Below are positions 25,153 to 36,192 of a DNA stretch of 64,000 nt, piece by piece. The notes beneath the pieces were generated by a model, which was not told where the DNA came from, searched no databases, and was given only the letters and a program-made list of their open reading frames with translations. This stretch comes from Notospermus geniculatus (Eukaryota > Nemertea > Pilidiophora > Heteronemertea > Lineidae), in assembly GCA_002633025.1 (NCBI GenBank), contig NMRB01000086.1, positions 279,050 to 343,049 of the forward strand, given 5' to 3'. Every line of letters starts with the position of its first letter. Within the stretch, counting starts at the first letter, position 1. Both the position numbers and the translations under genes were made by a program.

Positions 25153-25401
25153 TTAAAGGAGCTGGACGTCCAAGTTGTAAACACTCACTCACTGGTTCTC
25201 TATCCACGCGACGCCTGCGGTGCTGCCACCTATTGTCGGTGATATGTACGGACGTGAATATCGTGAGTGAGTTGCATTGGACCGGGCACCAGTCTAACGA
25301 TCACTGGTGCTGCCACCTTCACGAAGGAATAAAACTAGTTTGCTGGCCACTGTTTGTAAACAAACCAGTTTGTTTACAACTTGGACGTCCAGCTCCTTTA
25401 A
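25153..25401. mobile_element. MITE with TTAA ends, piggyBac-like
   Basis: Perfect 30-bp terminal inverted repeats start TTAAAGGAGCTGGACGTCCA on the left and end GACGTCCAGCTCCTTTAA on the right. The TTAA at each end fits the piggyBac-type target duplication. The 250-bp element has no transposase frame, so it is non-autonomous. GCTGCCACCT occurs twice inside. Confidence 0.85.
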
Positions 25402-26043
25402 TAGGAAGTTTCGACAGTCAGGGTCAGGGTACCATGTACAAAGTCGCTATGTACATTGCCATGCACTGAATGTATATTTTTGCCCCAACACTGACTTCTA
25501 AAAGGGGTCTATGATTTGATAAAAAATAACCAGTTCATCCAAATATAACCTCCTAGTGTTGCATCCCTTGTCCATTGCATGCGGAAGCAGCCCTCCTGAG
25601 GGAAGCAGGATTAGGTCTTAACAAACTGTTGTAATTGGTGATGATGTCACACGCAGCGAGCGCATTATGGAAATTAATAACCCGTATCAGGTGGTGGATG
25701 ACCCTAACGTTAATCGACGTGTTGATTGCACTTGAGCTGTTTTCATATTGCGCTAAATTGAATTGATTCTGAGTCATGAGTCTTACGCGCGACGTGCTGC
25801 GATCTGGGCAGCGACTGTGATCACGACGTCGACGATCCTTCATGCTCTACTCAAGGAATGTCGAGTGGTGTCGTCTGGATGGCGCCTGGATGAGGGATCA
25901 GGGCCCTCAGACGGAAGACCTTACATGGCCTCAGATGGAAACTGTCTCTCACCAATTTGATTTTGTTTACCTCAGTTTATTTCGGCAGCAATGATGCCAG
26001 GGTTAACTTGTATCCCTGTATTGCCAAAAACATGCCTCCTCTG

Positions 26044-26259
26044 CAAAATCCCTGTTTACCTCAAATCTATTGGGCCAGTGAGGACCAGCAAAATCCCTGT
26101 TGACCTCAAATCTATTGGGCCAGTGAGGACCTGCAAAATCCCTGTTGACCTCAAATCTATTGGGCCAGTGAGGACCAGCAAAATCCCTGTTGACCTCAAA
26201 TCTATTGGGCCAGTGAGGACCAGCAAAATCCCTGTTTACCTCAAATCTATTGGGCCAGG
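26044..26259. repeat. 45-bp minisatellite, about 5 units
   Basis: The unit is CAAAATCCCTGTTGACCTCA, AATCTATTGGGCCAGTGAGG, ACCAG. It is open on both strands because 45 is a multiple of three (plus-frame repeat KIPVDLKSIGPVRTS). Units are nearly identical, so the array is young. Confidence 0.93.
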
Positions 26260-26333
26260 GAAGGTGCCAGGGTGCAAATGTATTCTGGACTTGGTAGGCC
26301 TTCCTGGCGAAAGAGACAGTGAAGGCCTCCACA

Positions 26334-26569
26334 TACTGTAAAGCAGGAAAATTTCGCGTGCAGGAAATTTTCGCGAATTTCGCGAAAGTGTATGAGTCGC
26401 GAAAATTTCCTGTCGCGAATATGAGTACACGCAAGTGATAAGTACGGTCCGTGAAAAAAAATAGAAAAAAATGGCAGAGACTCGCGAAAATATCCTGACT
26501 GCCGTGAATATGTCTATACTTCTTGATTCGCGAAAATTGCCAGCCGCGAAATTATCTTGCTTTACAGTA
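26334..26569. mobile_element. foldback/MITE with TACTGTAAAGC ends
   Basis: The ends are TACTGTAAAGCAGGAAAATT and TTATCTTGCTTTACAGTA. Between them are several CGCGAAAATTT blocks in both orientations. No coding frame belongs to it. Confidence 0.85.
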
Positions 26570-27424
26570 CTTGAACAAAATGACTGGATATTCGTCAAGT
26601 TGAACAACATGATGACCAATATTTGCAGAGTTGGTCCGGATGCCTTCAAAGGTTACCGAAAGTTGCCAACCTGTGTGCGGGCCAAGTTTGCTTGAGTCAG
26701 CAAAACTTAGTCCTAGACTAGAGAAAGTAATCGAAATTTGGATTATATTTCAAAGAATTCTACCAAAGTCGATGACTGTCTGTGTCCAAACCTGACAGCC
26801 TTTGTCACAGCTTTTCATCCAGTCACAAAGGCTGCCCTTAACTGAATCTCTTCAGTGACTTGGGGAAATAATTTGACATTTCAAAACTGTACATATCAAT
26901 TTCTCACTTCTTTGAAATCCGGCACCAGTTTGACAAGAAAATGGCGACACTGGCATAGATACCTTCATCTTACGCAAGACATCACCTCTGGCATTTGAAT
27001 AATCCCTAAGATCCTCGTTAAATCCCTTCACTCATTAAACTAAACAAAGGCGTTCTAATTAACTTAAAAAGGTCACAGGACCCAAGCGTTGAACTTACTC
27101 CCTCCTGGGTTCTATTGTTAATTAAAAGTCTTTGTGTAACACGAGTCGGGATGTCGTTTTTGGTGACGTGGCGATGATAGCCCTTGAAAGTGGAATAAAA
27201 GTGTCTTACTCCACTTGGTTACCGATATCTTCTTTAATACTTTGATGATGTTGCAATCTTGCCGGCACTGGGTCAGGTATGAATTTAATGACATGTTTGT
27301 GCGGATTAGGCTAAATTTGATTGGATTAAGCTCAAATTTGATTGACAGATCCATCAGTTGGACTGACGTTTAAAAAATTTAAGAGTCCCATGTGGCGGGA
27401 TTGTTGAAACTTGCGTGTCTTGGG
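26570..27424. other. no feature recognised
   Basis: No supported element. The same applies to 27671-28449, 28826-29659, 30119-30599, 32501-33008 and 33138-33837. Confidence 0.5.
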
Positions 27425-27670
27425 GAGGCATCTGCAAGCGGCAAGTCCTGTGTTCGAATACAGTCAGGGCCATGTGGGATTAATCATCTGTGGCTCTTCA
27501 CATCCGTCGCATGGGACAATATACCATGGTGCCTTGTGCCTTTGCAAGGGGCAAGTAGGAGACCTCATCCAAGTGAGGAACATGAGTAACTTGAATTGGC
27601 CTATATTCCATATTCGGGGCCAATAATGCTTTCGCTGCAAACCTGATGGAAAATCCAATACATTACTTAT
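27425..27670 (+). mobile_element. SINE-A copy
   Basis: CAAGCGGCAAGTCCTGTGTT, CTCATCCAAGTGAGGAACAT and GGGGCCAATAATGCTTTCGC are in family order, with a degraded (AATAC)n tail. The 5' boundary is unclear. Confidence 0.87.
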
Positions 27671-28449
27671 TACTGTAAAAAAGTGGAAAGTGCAATACAA
27701 ATATCCGGTGCTGCTGTAGGGGGTGTGTGGATGTCCCTAACCCCCCTCCCCCACATGCATGCGTATTGATAACTTGAGAGCTATTTCAATTGAAAGCTCT
27801 GGTAATCCAGATGAACTGTGAAAAATGTTGTTTCTGAACTAAAGGGTTAATATCTGCATTCAGCTCTCCCCGCAATATAACATTTAAACGTGGTTTTTAA
27901 TGACATGTGCTTTGAGATAGATTCCAAATGAAAACACACGCGCTCAGGTCGTATCAAATTTTGATATGGTAAAATAAAAAAGTGGAAAATTGACAATCTT
28001 CTGCTTATTATGTTTTCCTTTACATCAATCATTCGTAGTTTGTGAGTCAACTTTGACCTGGGGACAGACGCACAATCGTCAAAAGCGCTAATATAGCGTA
28101 ACGTCACCGGCTAATCATGACGTACCCTATTGAGGGTACCTCCGTGATTACTCTTGTCGATTTCAAAAGTAGCGTATGTGCAAAAGAAAGAAACCGGTAA
28201 TTCGTGCAGTGTTTTTTTAGCGGGGTTGACGCAATGTGTCATTTTTGAAAGGGATCTCCCGATTTTGAGAGGAGAGCGTGATGAATAAGGTATCTGTGTC
28301 ATTGTCGCCAAACCTCAAAGGAATTGGGTCCGTTCCACTCCTAGAATACCAAATCTGTGCTCTCTCGTTCAGATTTTTTACCCTAAAACGAATCGATTTG
28401 AAAATGTGATGCAGTGCATTCCAGCAGCAAGATTGTTGGTGATAAGGTG

Positions 28450-28645
28450 AAGCATTTATACGGCACTTTCAACAGAAAAACTGTCTCAAAGCGCTTCACA
28501 CGTTATTACCCCACACTTTCCAGGAACCTTTCTGGGAACTGGAGTAGCAGCTGATTCAGCTCATTGGTTGAAAGCATAAAATGGTGACACGACCACGAAT
28601 CAAACTGGTAGACTCAGAGTCAGCGATTTTGCACCCAGACAGAAG
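28450..28645 (-). mobile_element. SINE-B copy
   Basis: Reading the minus strand: a tRNA-like head (about 28645-28590), then CTGATTCAGCTGCT, a GTTCCCAGAAAGGTTCCTGG-like segment, GGGGTAATAACGTGTGAAGC and a tail. Copies at 29925, 48410 and 61460 share this order. Confidence 0.75.
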
Positions 28646-28680
28646 TAGGGCCTAGTTCAGTCAAGAACTGTAGTTGGATA

Positions 28681-28825
28681 CCAGGGGTAGCGAGCATAAA
28701 GGGGTCGTAACCCTACGTCAGGCCTAAGCCAGGCGTAGTGCTGGTCGAGGATAGGGCATCGAACAGCACTACGCCTGGCTTAGGCGTGACGTAGGGTTAC
28801 GACCCCTTTATGCTTGCTACCCCAG
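28681..28825. repeat. long near-perfect hairpin
   Basis: Arms of about 62 bp: CCAGGGGTAGCGAGCATAAA..TAGTGCTG (28681-28743) and CAGCACTACGCCTGGCTTAG..GCTACCCCAG (28764-28825) around a ~20-base loop. There are only a few mismatches. It is either a young foldback element or a hairpin-RNA locus. Confidence 0.9.
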
Positions 28826-29659
28826 AAGCAGTATTTAGAATGCAAGAAGACCTGAATAATGAGTGCCTGGTATTGCCATTTATGCCCAAAATAGAATTCT
28901 TAATTGAATGATTAATTGATCAGTTATAGATAACTGATCAATTGATTTTATCAGTTATACATCTGATTATTAGGCTGAAGAGAATGGATACCTCGATAAG
29001 CTACAGGAACCCTTACAAAGGATTGTTGAAATAGACATGGATTGGAAGATTGATGAATGTACAAGGCTAGGAAGAAAAAGGTACAGAAAAGTGACAGGAA
29101 CCCTTATATATGGGTCCATTATAAAGGAATTCTTCTTGACTGATGTAATCCACAATTTCTTCTTGTCACTCAGCTCTGTGCTCAGTTCAATATTTCTTTG
29201 AATTCGCCTATTTGAAACCTCAAAATGCTAAAAAATGAACATTTCGGAAACAGACACAGGGTGCCAATTTAAAAAACAGACAATTTTCAGCCAGAAAGAA
29301 AGACGATCACGGTATTATTTCGACAAAACAAAGATTGTAATGAGAGAAATAATGATAAGACAGTAATTATGTCTTTTTTTGACGGATTTCAAAACTGTAA
29401 CTGGATGATTGCAAATAAATCTGACTTCAAAGGATTCCTAACTTTTAAACAATGGATATATGATTCAGGTTTAAAGTTAGAATTTTCATATCGTGTCAAA
29501 TTTTGTCTTTTGCCTTTGGCGGCTCCAAGTTTGTGACTCCTCAGGCAGTTTGAAATTTTTCATTAAAATTGATTTTTGGCGAGAGTTTAGGAGTATTTCT
29601 GTCAACAGTGTCTGACTTGTATGTTGTAGAGAGGGCAGTTTGTCTTGTACGTCATAAAT

Positions 29660-29843
29660 GGCGGTCTAGAAAAACCCGTCGGAAGTTGCTGAATGATCAC
29701 CAAGGGCTGTCCGATTGCCTGTGCATTGATGTGCTACTGTTCAGCTGTTACGTAGTACATTTCAGCTATTGAAATGCGCGGGTTCACCAAGGCCATTAAC
29801 ACTTTCCTCAAACGCGACATCAGACGGGTTTTCCTAGACCGCC
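29660..29843. mobile_element. foldback element
   Basis: The arms are GGCGGTCTAGAAAAACCCGT and GACGGGTTTTCCTAGACCGCC, with less conserved inner sequence. A SINE-C body fragment (AGTTTCCTCCTACATTA) follows at 29866. Confidence 0.75.
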
Positions 29844-29924
29844 CGTCACAAATTTTCATCGGGCTTCAGTTTCCTCCTACATTAAACCAACATCACCCAA
29901 TAATACTTGACGAGTGGGCAGAAT

Positions 29925-30118
29925 GCCGTCTCCAAGCACTTCACATTACCCCCCAATCCCATCAGAATCCTTTCCGGGGAACTCAAGAAGCAGCTCATTG
30001 TGGGCATCACTTGATCCTTTCAGACAGTTGAGAATAGAAAGTGACAACACTAATGAGAATTGAACCTGGTACCTCTCTGTCTCGAGTCCTACACTCAACC
30101 ACTGTGACACCGTGAAAT
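29925..30118 (-). mobile_element. SINE-B copy
   Basis: AAGCACTTCACATTACCCCC, CCTTTCCGGGGAACTCAAGA, AGCAGCTCATTGTGG, then GAGAATTGAACCTGGTACCT and CTCAACCACTGTGACACC (the reverse complement of the tRNA-like B and A boxes). Confidence 0.8.
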
Positions 30119-30599
30119 GTTACTTGGAAATGCACAAAGAAAATAAGTTGTGAGACATGCTGAAAAGTTACCCTTTCCATTGCTCCTTCATTAAAAGTCA
30201 GAGTCAGTCAGTTCAAAGGGGCGGAAGAAAAAATGCCTAGTCAGCAATTATTTCTCAGTTTATTGTCTCCACAGGCGAAAAAATCCATTATTCTTCCATT
30301 CCAACTGGTTAAATCTAATCCTTTGATCTCCCAAAAGAAATACACACATCCTGTAATCCCGATAAAACAGTAATAGTTATATTTATTGATGTATTCCCCG
30401 AAGATCTCGATAATTTGATGGGGTATATGTCTTAATCTGAAGAGAACCCTGGGCTCGAGGGGTTTATCTGGGTACTGAGATCCTGCCCCTTGGGCAACAC
30501 ATGAGAGAAGGATAGCAGTTATTTGAAAAATGTGCATTTTGTACAGACTTAAATTAGTAAAAAGAAATAAGAGTTCTGTTCTCTTTAGTGCTTGTGGTG

Positions 30600-30787
30600 C
30601 GGACTTCAGTGCTCATGAAGTGGACTTCACTGCCCATAAAGCGGACTCTACTACGTGTGAAGCAGACTTCACTGCCCATGAAGCGGACTTCACTGCCTGT
30701 GAAACGGACTTCATTGCCCGTGAAGTGGACTTCACTGCAAGTGAAGCTGACTTCATTGCTTTTGAAGCGGACTTCACTGCCTCCACC
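30600..30787. repeat. 21-bp minisatellite, about 9 units
   Basis: The unit is GAAGCGGACTTCACTGCCCAT. It is open in two plus frames and on the minus strand (for example, repeated EADFTAH). The unit has an internal near-palindrome, GAAG..GACTTC. Not a gene. Confidence 0.93.
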
Positions 30788-31002
30788 AAAACTTCAATCC
30801 AGGTGTCAGTCCGTAGCAGGGAAGGTGTCTTCATTCACGAGGTGTCCACCAGAGACAGGTGCCACTGTTTTATCATGTAATCCATCTATTTGGTCGGATA
30901 AACTAAACCTTGTACCAAGATTCAAGGGCAGCTGATGCAGGCTGATTGCAAGGAAATTAAACGCCTGAAAATAATAGGCTTTATAGTCTTTTCCATATTT
31001 GC

Positions 31003-31560
31003 TTGCAGCGGTTTAATATCCTCAACATGGGTCGTCAGGAAATCAAATGTGTGGGCAGAAGATCCAAACTAACACGATTTTATTGGACAAATACCGCGAT
31101 TGGATTGTCAATATTTTCCATCGAAAGTGTTCGCGGAAAAATTCATCGTCTGACGTGGGTTCGGCTGACCTCATCTCACATGATTCGGAATGGCGATGCA
31201 GAAATCGTGATCGGTTGGCGCCAAGTTGTCGTTATAAATGCAACGGTTGACAGTGATTGGTCGATTAGAATTCGCTGGTCGGGAAAATCGCTCGATGAAT
31301 ATTTATGGTCAACTTGTAGCGTCCTGTGTTTGCAGATTTTTGTCGAAATTTGTTTCAGTGTTGTATCTTATTGCTTCTGGGAGCGTCAAGGAAAATTTGT
31401 CATCATTATCGACTGCACTCGTCTTCTTTACAATTTGGAAGACGCCAGTTTATTGCCCTCCAAGTCCAATGGTAAATGCCAATATCTTCACTCTGAATCA
31501 GTTGGAGCAAGGTTGATTGAAGTAAGAGCTATGATGTACAGTTTTAGATGTACACGGTAG
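31003..31560 (+). CDS. orphan reading frame, 185 codons, unrecognised
   Basis: This is the longest open frame outside minisatellites and the ANOS1 gene. It is rich in Arg, Trp, Ser and Ile, with a weakly hydrophobic stretch about two-thirds along (LCLQIFVEICFSVVSYCFW). I see no family motif, no repeated cysteine pattern, no signal peptide and no obvious splice context. Two other shorter frames overlap it on the same strand. By composition a frame this long is unlikely but possible by chance in 64 kb of roughly 58% AT. It could be chance, a decayed element or an unrecognised exon. Confidence 0.12.
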   Translation: MQRFNILNMGRQEIKCVGRRSKLTRFYWTNTAIGLSIFSIESVRGKIHRLTWVRLTSSHMIRNGDAEIVIGWRQVVVINATVDSDWSIRIRWSGKSLDEYLWSTCSVLCLQIFVEICFSVVSYCFWERQGKFVIIIDCTRLLYNLEDASLLPSKSNGKCQYLHSESVGARLIEVRAMMYSFRCTR

Positions 31561-31654
31561 TAAACAGTGATGCTGTTCCTTCAAATGACCATCTCCGCAC
31601 CGATCTATAGTGAAGATCCTGGCAGGGCTGACTAAAAGCATGAAAATCTTTGTG

Positions 31655-32500
31655 GGTTTTTTAGCCCGCTTGGCCACAAGGCCCAGCAGGGCTTATGCTG
31701 TGGTTGGGGTCATTGAGTGGTGGTCTGTCGTGCGTTAGTCCGTACGGCGGTACGGCGGTACGTCCGTACGTCCGTAAACTTTGGTTTGTTAGCGCTCTAG
31801 CGCCTTTATTTTTCGAGGAATCTTTTTGGTCCTTGGTGGGTGTATATATGGGCCTAAGATCTAGGTCGAGTTCGATTTTGAGTGCGGTTGGATTCCTACT
31901 TTGGCCTCCAGGGGGCGTTTTGTGAAAAATTTCAAAGGGCTATAATTTGATAATGGTTCAAGCTATTGTGTTGAAACTTTGTACACATTCACCTCTAGGT
32001 TATAGCAACTTACAGACAGAATTTTGGTGAAATCTGATTCTTGACTTTGCCACTAGGGGGCCAAAACCAAAATCACTAAAAGTGCTATTTCTCCCTCACC
32101 AAGAGATGGATCTTTGTCAAATTTTTATCATGGGTATATCTAATGAGAATACATAAGATAATACTTGAGTTTTTAAATTTGACCTACTTTGGAAGGTCAC
32201 AGGGGTCAAAGTTTGTCTGAAATTACGAAATTGGCTCTTTTTGTAATGGCTTGACCGATTGCTTTGAAACTTCGCACATACATGTATCTACCTCTAGGCT
32301 GTAACAACTCAGACGAATTTTCGGCAAAATCTGATTCTTGACTTTGCCACTAGGGGGCCAAAACCCCAAACATAAAGTGTTGTTTCTCCCTAACGAAGTG
32401 ATGGATCTTCGTCAAATTTCTATCAAGGGTAATAGGATACATAACATAATACTGCTCCAAGCCAAGCGGGCACAGTGCCATTGGCACTATTTTTGCGGTT
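31655..32500 (+). repeat. repeat element D, copy 2, with an internal duplication
   Basis: The left end AGCCCGCTTGGCCACAAGGC and the right GCCAAGCGGGCACAGTGCCA are partly inverted. After a GTACGGCGGTACGTCCGTAC stretch comes TTCCTACTTTGGCCTCCAGG. A ~300-bp module with ATCTGATTCTTGACTTTGCC and ACTAGGGGGCCAAAACC occurs twice (near 32030 and 32328). Non-coding. Confidence 0.7.
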
Positions 32501-33008
32501 TTTCACCATTTTTGCCTTCAACTTAAATATTCTCTATCTTCTGTCTTTTCAGGTAAGTGTCTAATCAGGTCTAACTGTGGAAGGTGTAAGTAATAGGAAT
32601 TGTGCACATCTGCGCTACCGACTTTACTGATATCAGAGACACAATTGGTCAATTGATGAATGCATGTTGAACCTCCTCTTACACCTAAACTCACAAAATG
32701 ATCCCAGAGGAGATATCTTACATATATATCTCAGAGAAGAGGATTTTAAGGTTCAGTTTGCCTGATTGGAGGTATTGTACACATTGAATTGGACATAATT
32801 TTCTGGTGTCGGAAGTTCAACAAGTTCGTATCCTTGTATCACCTCAGTCGAAGATCGGACAATAGGAGTAAATTGACCGAAAGTGTGGGTTGTCTTCCGT
32901 GATTTCTTTCTATTGTTGCCGTCTGACACCCGACTGGCTGAGGACTGTGATATCATCGCTGGATAAGTTGTGAACTCTGGTGAGAGGTAATCCTACCACT
33001 GTGGACCT

Positions 33009-33137
33009 GGGCCGACCACACAGAAAGTCCGATAGTGCTTTCGGTGCCTGTCGGCGGTTTAGTTAATGGAAAAATGCGTTATAACTAACTGCCGATATGC
33101 ACTGGTAGCACTATCAGACTTTCTGTGCGGTTGGCCC
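33009..33137. mobile_element. 129-bp foldback
   Basis: The arms GGGCCGACCACACAGAAAGT and ACTTTCTGTGCGGTTGGCCC (written outward-in) continue inward through GATAGTGCT/AGCACTATC and GTCGGC/GCCGAT. It is a diverged hairpin. Confidence 0.85.
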
Positions 33138-33837
33138 TGACCGTCAATGATGACCCACCACTGCTTGGCTGCCCCTTGTGCTACGGTCCAGGGCCGATGC
33201 ATCCCCTTGTCCTATGCCACCTCCAATTGTAAAAGGCAGTATCGCCCCTCAAGATCTGGGGAGGATGGTCACATGGAGTACTAGCCTTTCTCTACAGTAC
33301 TGTGTATTTAATATCACAAAATAGAGCTGTTATAATGATTTACCACACTCCCCTGGATATTCTGGGAGATGATTCCTTCCACCAGCAAATCATCAAAGTT
33401 GACGAATGAGCAAATCACGCTTGTCTTCGTCTGTCAGAAACAAAGTGACAACAGGAAAAATCCACGTGACAAATGTCACAAAAATATGGCGTTAAGCCCG
33501 TGGGATCGCGATAATCAACTCGTGGCAGTGACGACGGATAATTAACGGAATTGCATCTTCGGGTTGAAGTAATCTGATTGGTTCAATCAAAGATGTAAAA
33601 TGATTAGTGAATGTGGAGTGTTCTAAAATCGTTGGTGATATGCTCGGCTTGGATCTCCAAAATCTTGACCCAGTATCAAATTGCGACTCTTTGACTGGAT
33701 CGGTCTCCCCGAAGCTCCAGTTTCCTCCTGCGTGATGTGTGCCTATTACATTTTGGTGGTTAGGGTTGCCATTTGAAAGATTTCAGCTGAAGTCTTGAGC
33801 AAGAAGCACAAAAAATAAGAAAGTTTGATGCATGTAC

Positions 33838-34097
33838 ACAGGTCATGCAAGCCAAGTTAGAGTGACTCAGACTTTCGCCTCCATTTCACCTATAAATGTA
33901 CAGTGTTGTACACATCTCATGCACAGGTCATACAGGCCAACTTAGGGTGACACAACTTTGCGTCACCCTGTGAATGTGCACAAGTCTCACAAGTCAAGTT
34001 AGGGTGATTCGGACTTTCGCCTCCATTTCACCCTCTGAATGTACACTCTTGCACATCTCGGGCATAGTTACACAAGTCAACTTAATGCGACTCACAC
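33838..34097. repeat. degenerate tandem repeat, about 3 units
   Basis: Repeated GACTTTCGCCTCCATTTCAC, AATGTACA, GCACATCTC and CAAGTTAGGGTGA-like blocks at unequal spacing (about 70-110 bp). Confidence 0.75.
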
Positions 34098-34920
34098 TTC
34101 ACAACAAGTTACTTAATCAACACTGATTCCTTTGCACTTTCGCGACCAAACAACATGATGCATCCATTTGCAAAAAACAGTCATCCTGGTCTTTTAATCC
34201 GGCAGATTCCGGCAATAATCTTCCGGATATTCCCCAACCAAGGTCTCCTTGAGAAGCAATGACTTTTGATCACACCATCATCGCCGCAAATAGGAAAAGG
34301 GCCGCCCCATCATCTCAATTGAGGGCCTTTTCCTTCCCTCATCCCGAGGGGCTTATTAGATTTACTTTGCCGTGTTTGCATGCCCACAGGTCGCGTTAAT
34401 ATGGCCTGACGTCTCATCTCTCTGCGGCGGTATACGGTGCGCTATGAGTCAGGGGTGTAACACCGACTCGAGTCTTAGGGTATCAAGGGGACACTGATTG
34501 AAATGCAACACCGTGATTGATCATTTGAGGGGATGTAAGGGTCCTTGATCGAATACCCCCAAAAGTACCAAGAACTTGAACTGAAGGATCAAGTGCCTGA
34601 TTATAAAATAACAAAGTACCATTGGTATCTGTGAAGTATTTTAGCGACACTTGTTAACTCATAGTATGCGTCATAATAGTTGTGCAAACTTTAAGGGGCT
34701 TCAGGTACTTGTACGTGTTATAAGGTGGTTTGTCTTTTGACAGCCGATGGGCATCACCTGGGCTTGTCTGAAGTGCTGCTTGAGACAACTTAAGGTTGTC
34801 ATCAGGGTCGAGTGGAGATGTCAGTACTTGTCATTTCTGATCTTATGATGCCCCACCCGCCCGTCGGAACATGTGACTGTCCTGCATGGTCTGTGCTGTC
34901 GGTGTCTAAGGAGTGGTGTG

Positions 34921-35265
34921 GGGCTAAGCCTGCAGCACACGTCATCACTTTCATTGCTCATACAGGCAATTTTCGTGGTCACAACGAAAGTGGCCAAGTG
35001 TGCTGTGGCCGGCAACGACCACTTGCCACGGAAATTCTGTGGTAACCACGAGTTGCCACAAGTTGCCAAAAATCAAACTGGTTTGATTTCTCACCACGAA
35101 AGTTGCTCGTAGTTGCCAGTTGTGGTGATGCATGGCCATCAGCAGCACACGAGACCACTGAGTGGTGATGTCTGCTGTAAACCGGCAACCACCACAAACT
35201 TGCCGACCACGAAAATTGCCTGTACGAGCAACGAAAGTGGTGACGTGTGCTGCTAGCTTAGTGTC
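34921..35265. mobile_element. ~345-bp foldback with nested palindromes
   Basis: The outer arms GCAGCACACGTCATCACTTT..GGCAATTTTCGTGGTC and GACCACGAAAATTGCC..GTGGTGACGTGTGCTGC are well matched over about 55 bp. Inside are smaller palindromes (AATCAAACTGGTTTGATT) and repeated TTGCCA/CGAAAGT words. Confidence 0.85.
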
Positions 35266-35825
35266 CCCCCACCCTAACCCTTGTCCATAAAATTGTCCTG
35301 GTTCTCTTATGGCTCTGGTTTCCTCCTACATTCTACAAAATTGTCCAATACTGTCTGAAATCTTCCCATGAGTTCTCAAACCTCTTCTGCCCAGCTGAGT
35401 GAAGCAGCATATCCCTTGCTCCTGGTACATCGTTATTGAATTAGCAGTGCTGCCACCTGTCCTATAACCTCAGAACTAACCACATCAGGGCATTACGAGG
35501 AGTAATTATCTTCCGCTAGATTGGCCATGATGAGCGATAAATATTGATAAGTTTTCTTTGACGAGAAGCGTGTTGGTTAGTTGAGAGTTTGGAACGACAG
35601 CTTGACTCACTGTGCAGCAGTTTGGGGTTCAATGCCCCGTGTTTCTTCGCGAGTTATGCGCTTTGTTGCATTTGGCCTTGAGTGAGTAAGATATGGCAAG
35701 AAGTGCACGAATTTAAGGATGGTGGAATTTTTTTGGGCTCCATACCAGGTTTAAGTACTAGGCCCTCCGTTTTGATTCTGTGCAGTGGGGTAATCTAGTT
35801 GGGTTGCCCTCGTGAGTGATGAAGA

Positions 35826-35964
35826 CTTAGGGCTGTATGCACGGGTCGGACTTTAGCCTAAAGTTTATAGCTGAAGTTAGACTTTCTCTTTACTTGAAGT
35901 TTGAGAAAAAGTCAGACTTTAATGAAAGTGTGGCTCACGTCCGACCTGTGCATACGGCCCTTAG
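35826..35964. mobile_element. ~139-bp foldback/MITE
   Basis: The terminal arms are AGGGCTGTATGCACGGGTCGG and CCGACCTGTGCATACGGCCCT. AGACTT occurs directly before and after and may be a target duplication. Internal GTCAGACTTTAATG and CGGACTTTAGCC suggest further fold symmetry. Confidence 0.82.
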
Positions 35965-36040
35965 ACTTTGGGTATTTCTATGTACCATGTCACACATGTC
36001 TAACGGGCCACTGGCTAGGACACCTTTCAATTCATCATCA

Positions 36041-36192
36041 TGAGATTGTTGGCTCTCAATGGCCAACTCAACCATGGAAAACTATAGGCAGTTTTGGTGC
36101 ATTGGTCTCAGTGTTACTCCTATGGAAGCCAACGATACTGAACTGCCCATTGAGAGCCAACTCACAGTCGAAAGCTCTCACGTTGAGCAGCA
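36041..36192. mobile_element. foldback-2, best complete copy
   Basis: The inverted arms are GTTGGCTCTCAATGGCCAAC and GAACTGCCCATTGAGAGCC. The middle is GGTGCATTGGTCTCAGTG. About eight related pieces occur in the window. Confidence 0.8.

Noticed and set aside
30600-30880. Repetitive protein gene (EADFTAH repeats)
   Set aside because: Three frames on both strands are open together, as expected for a 21-bp minisatellite; no start or splice context.
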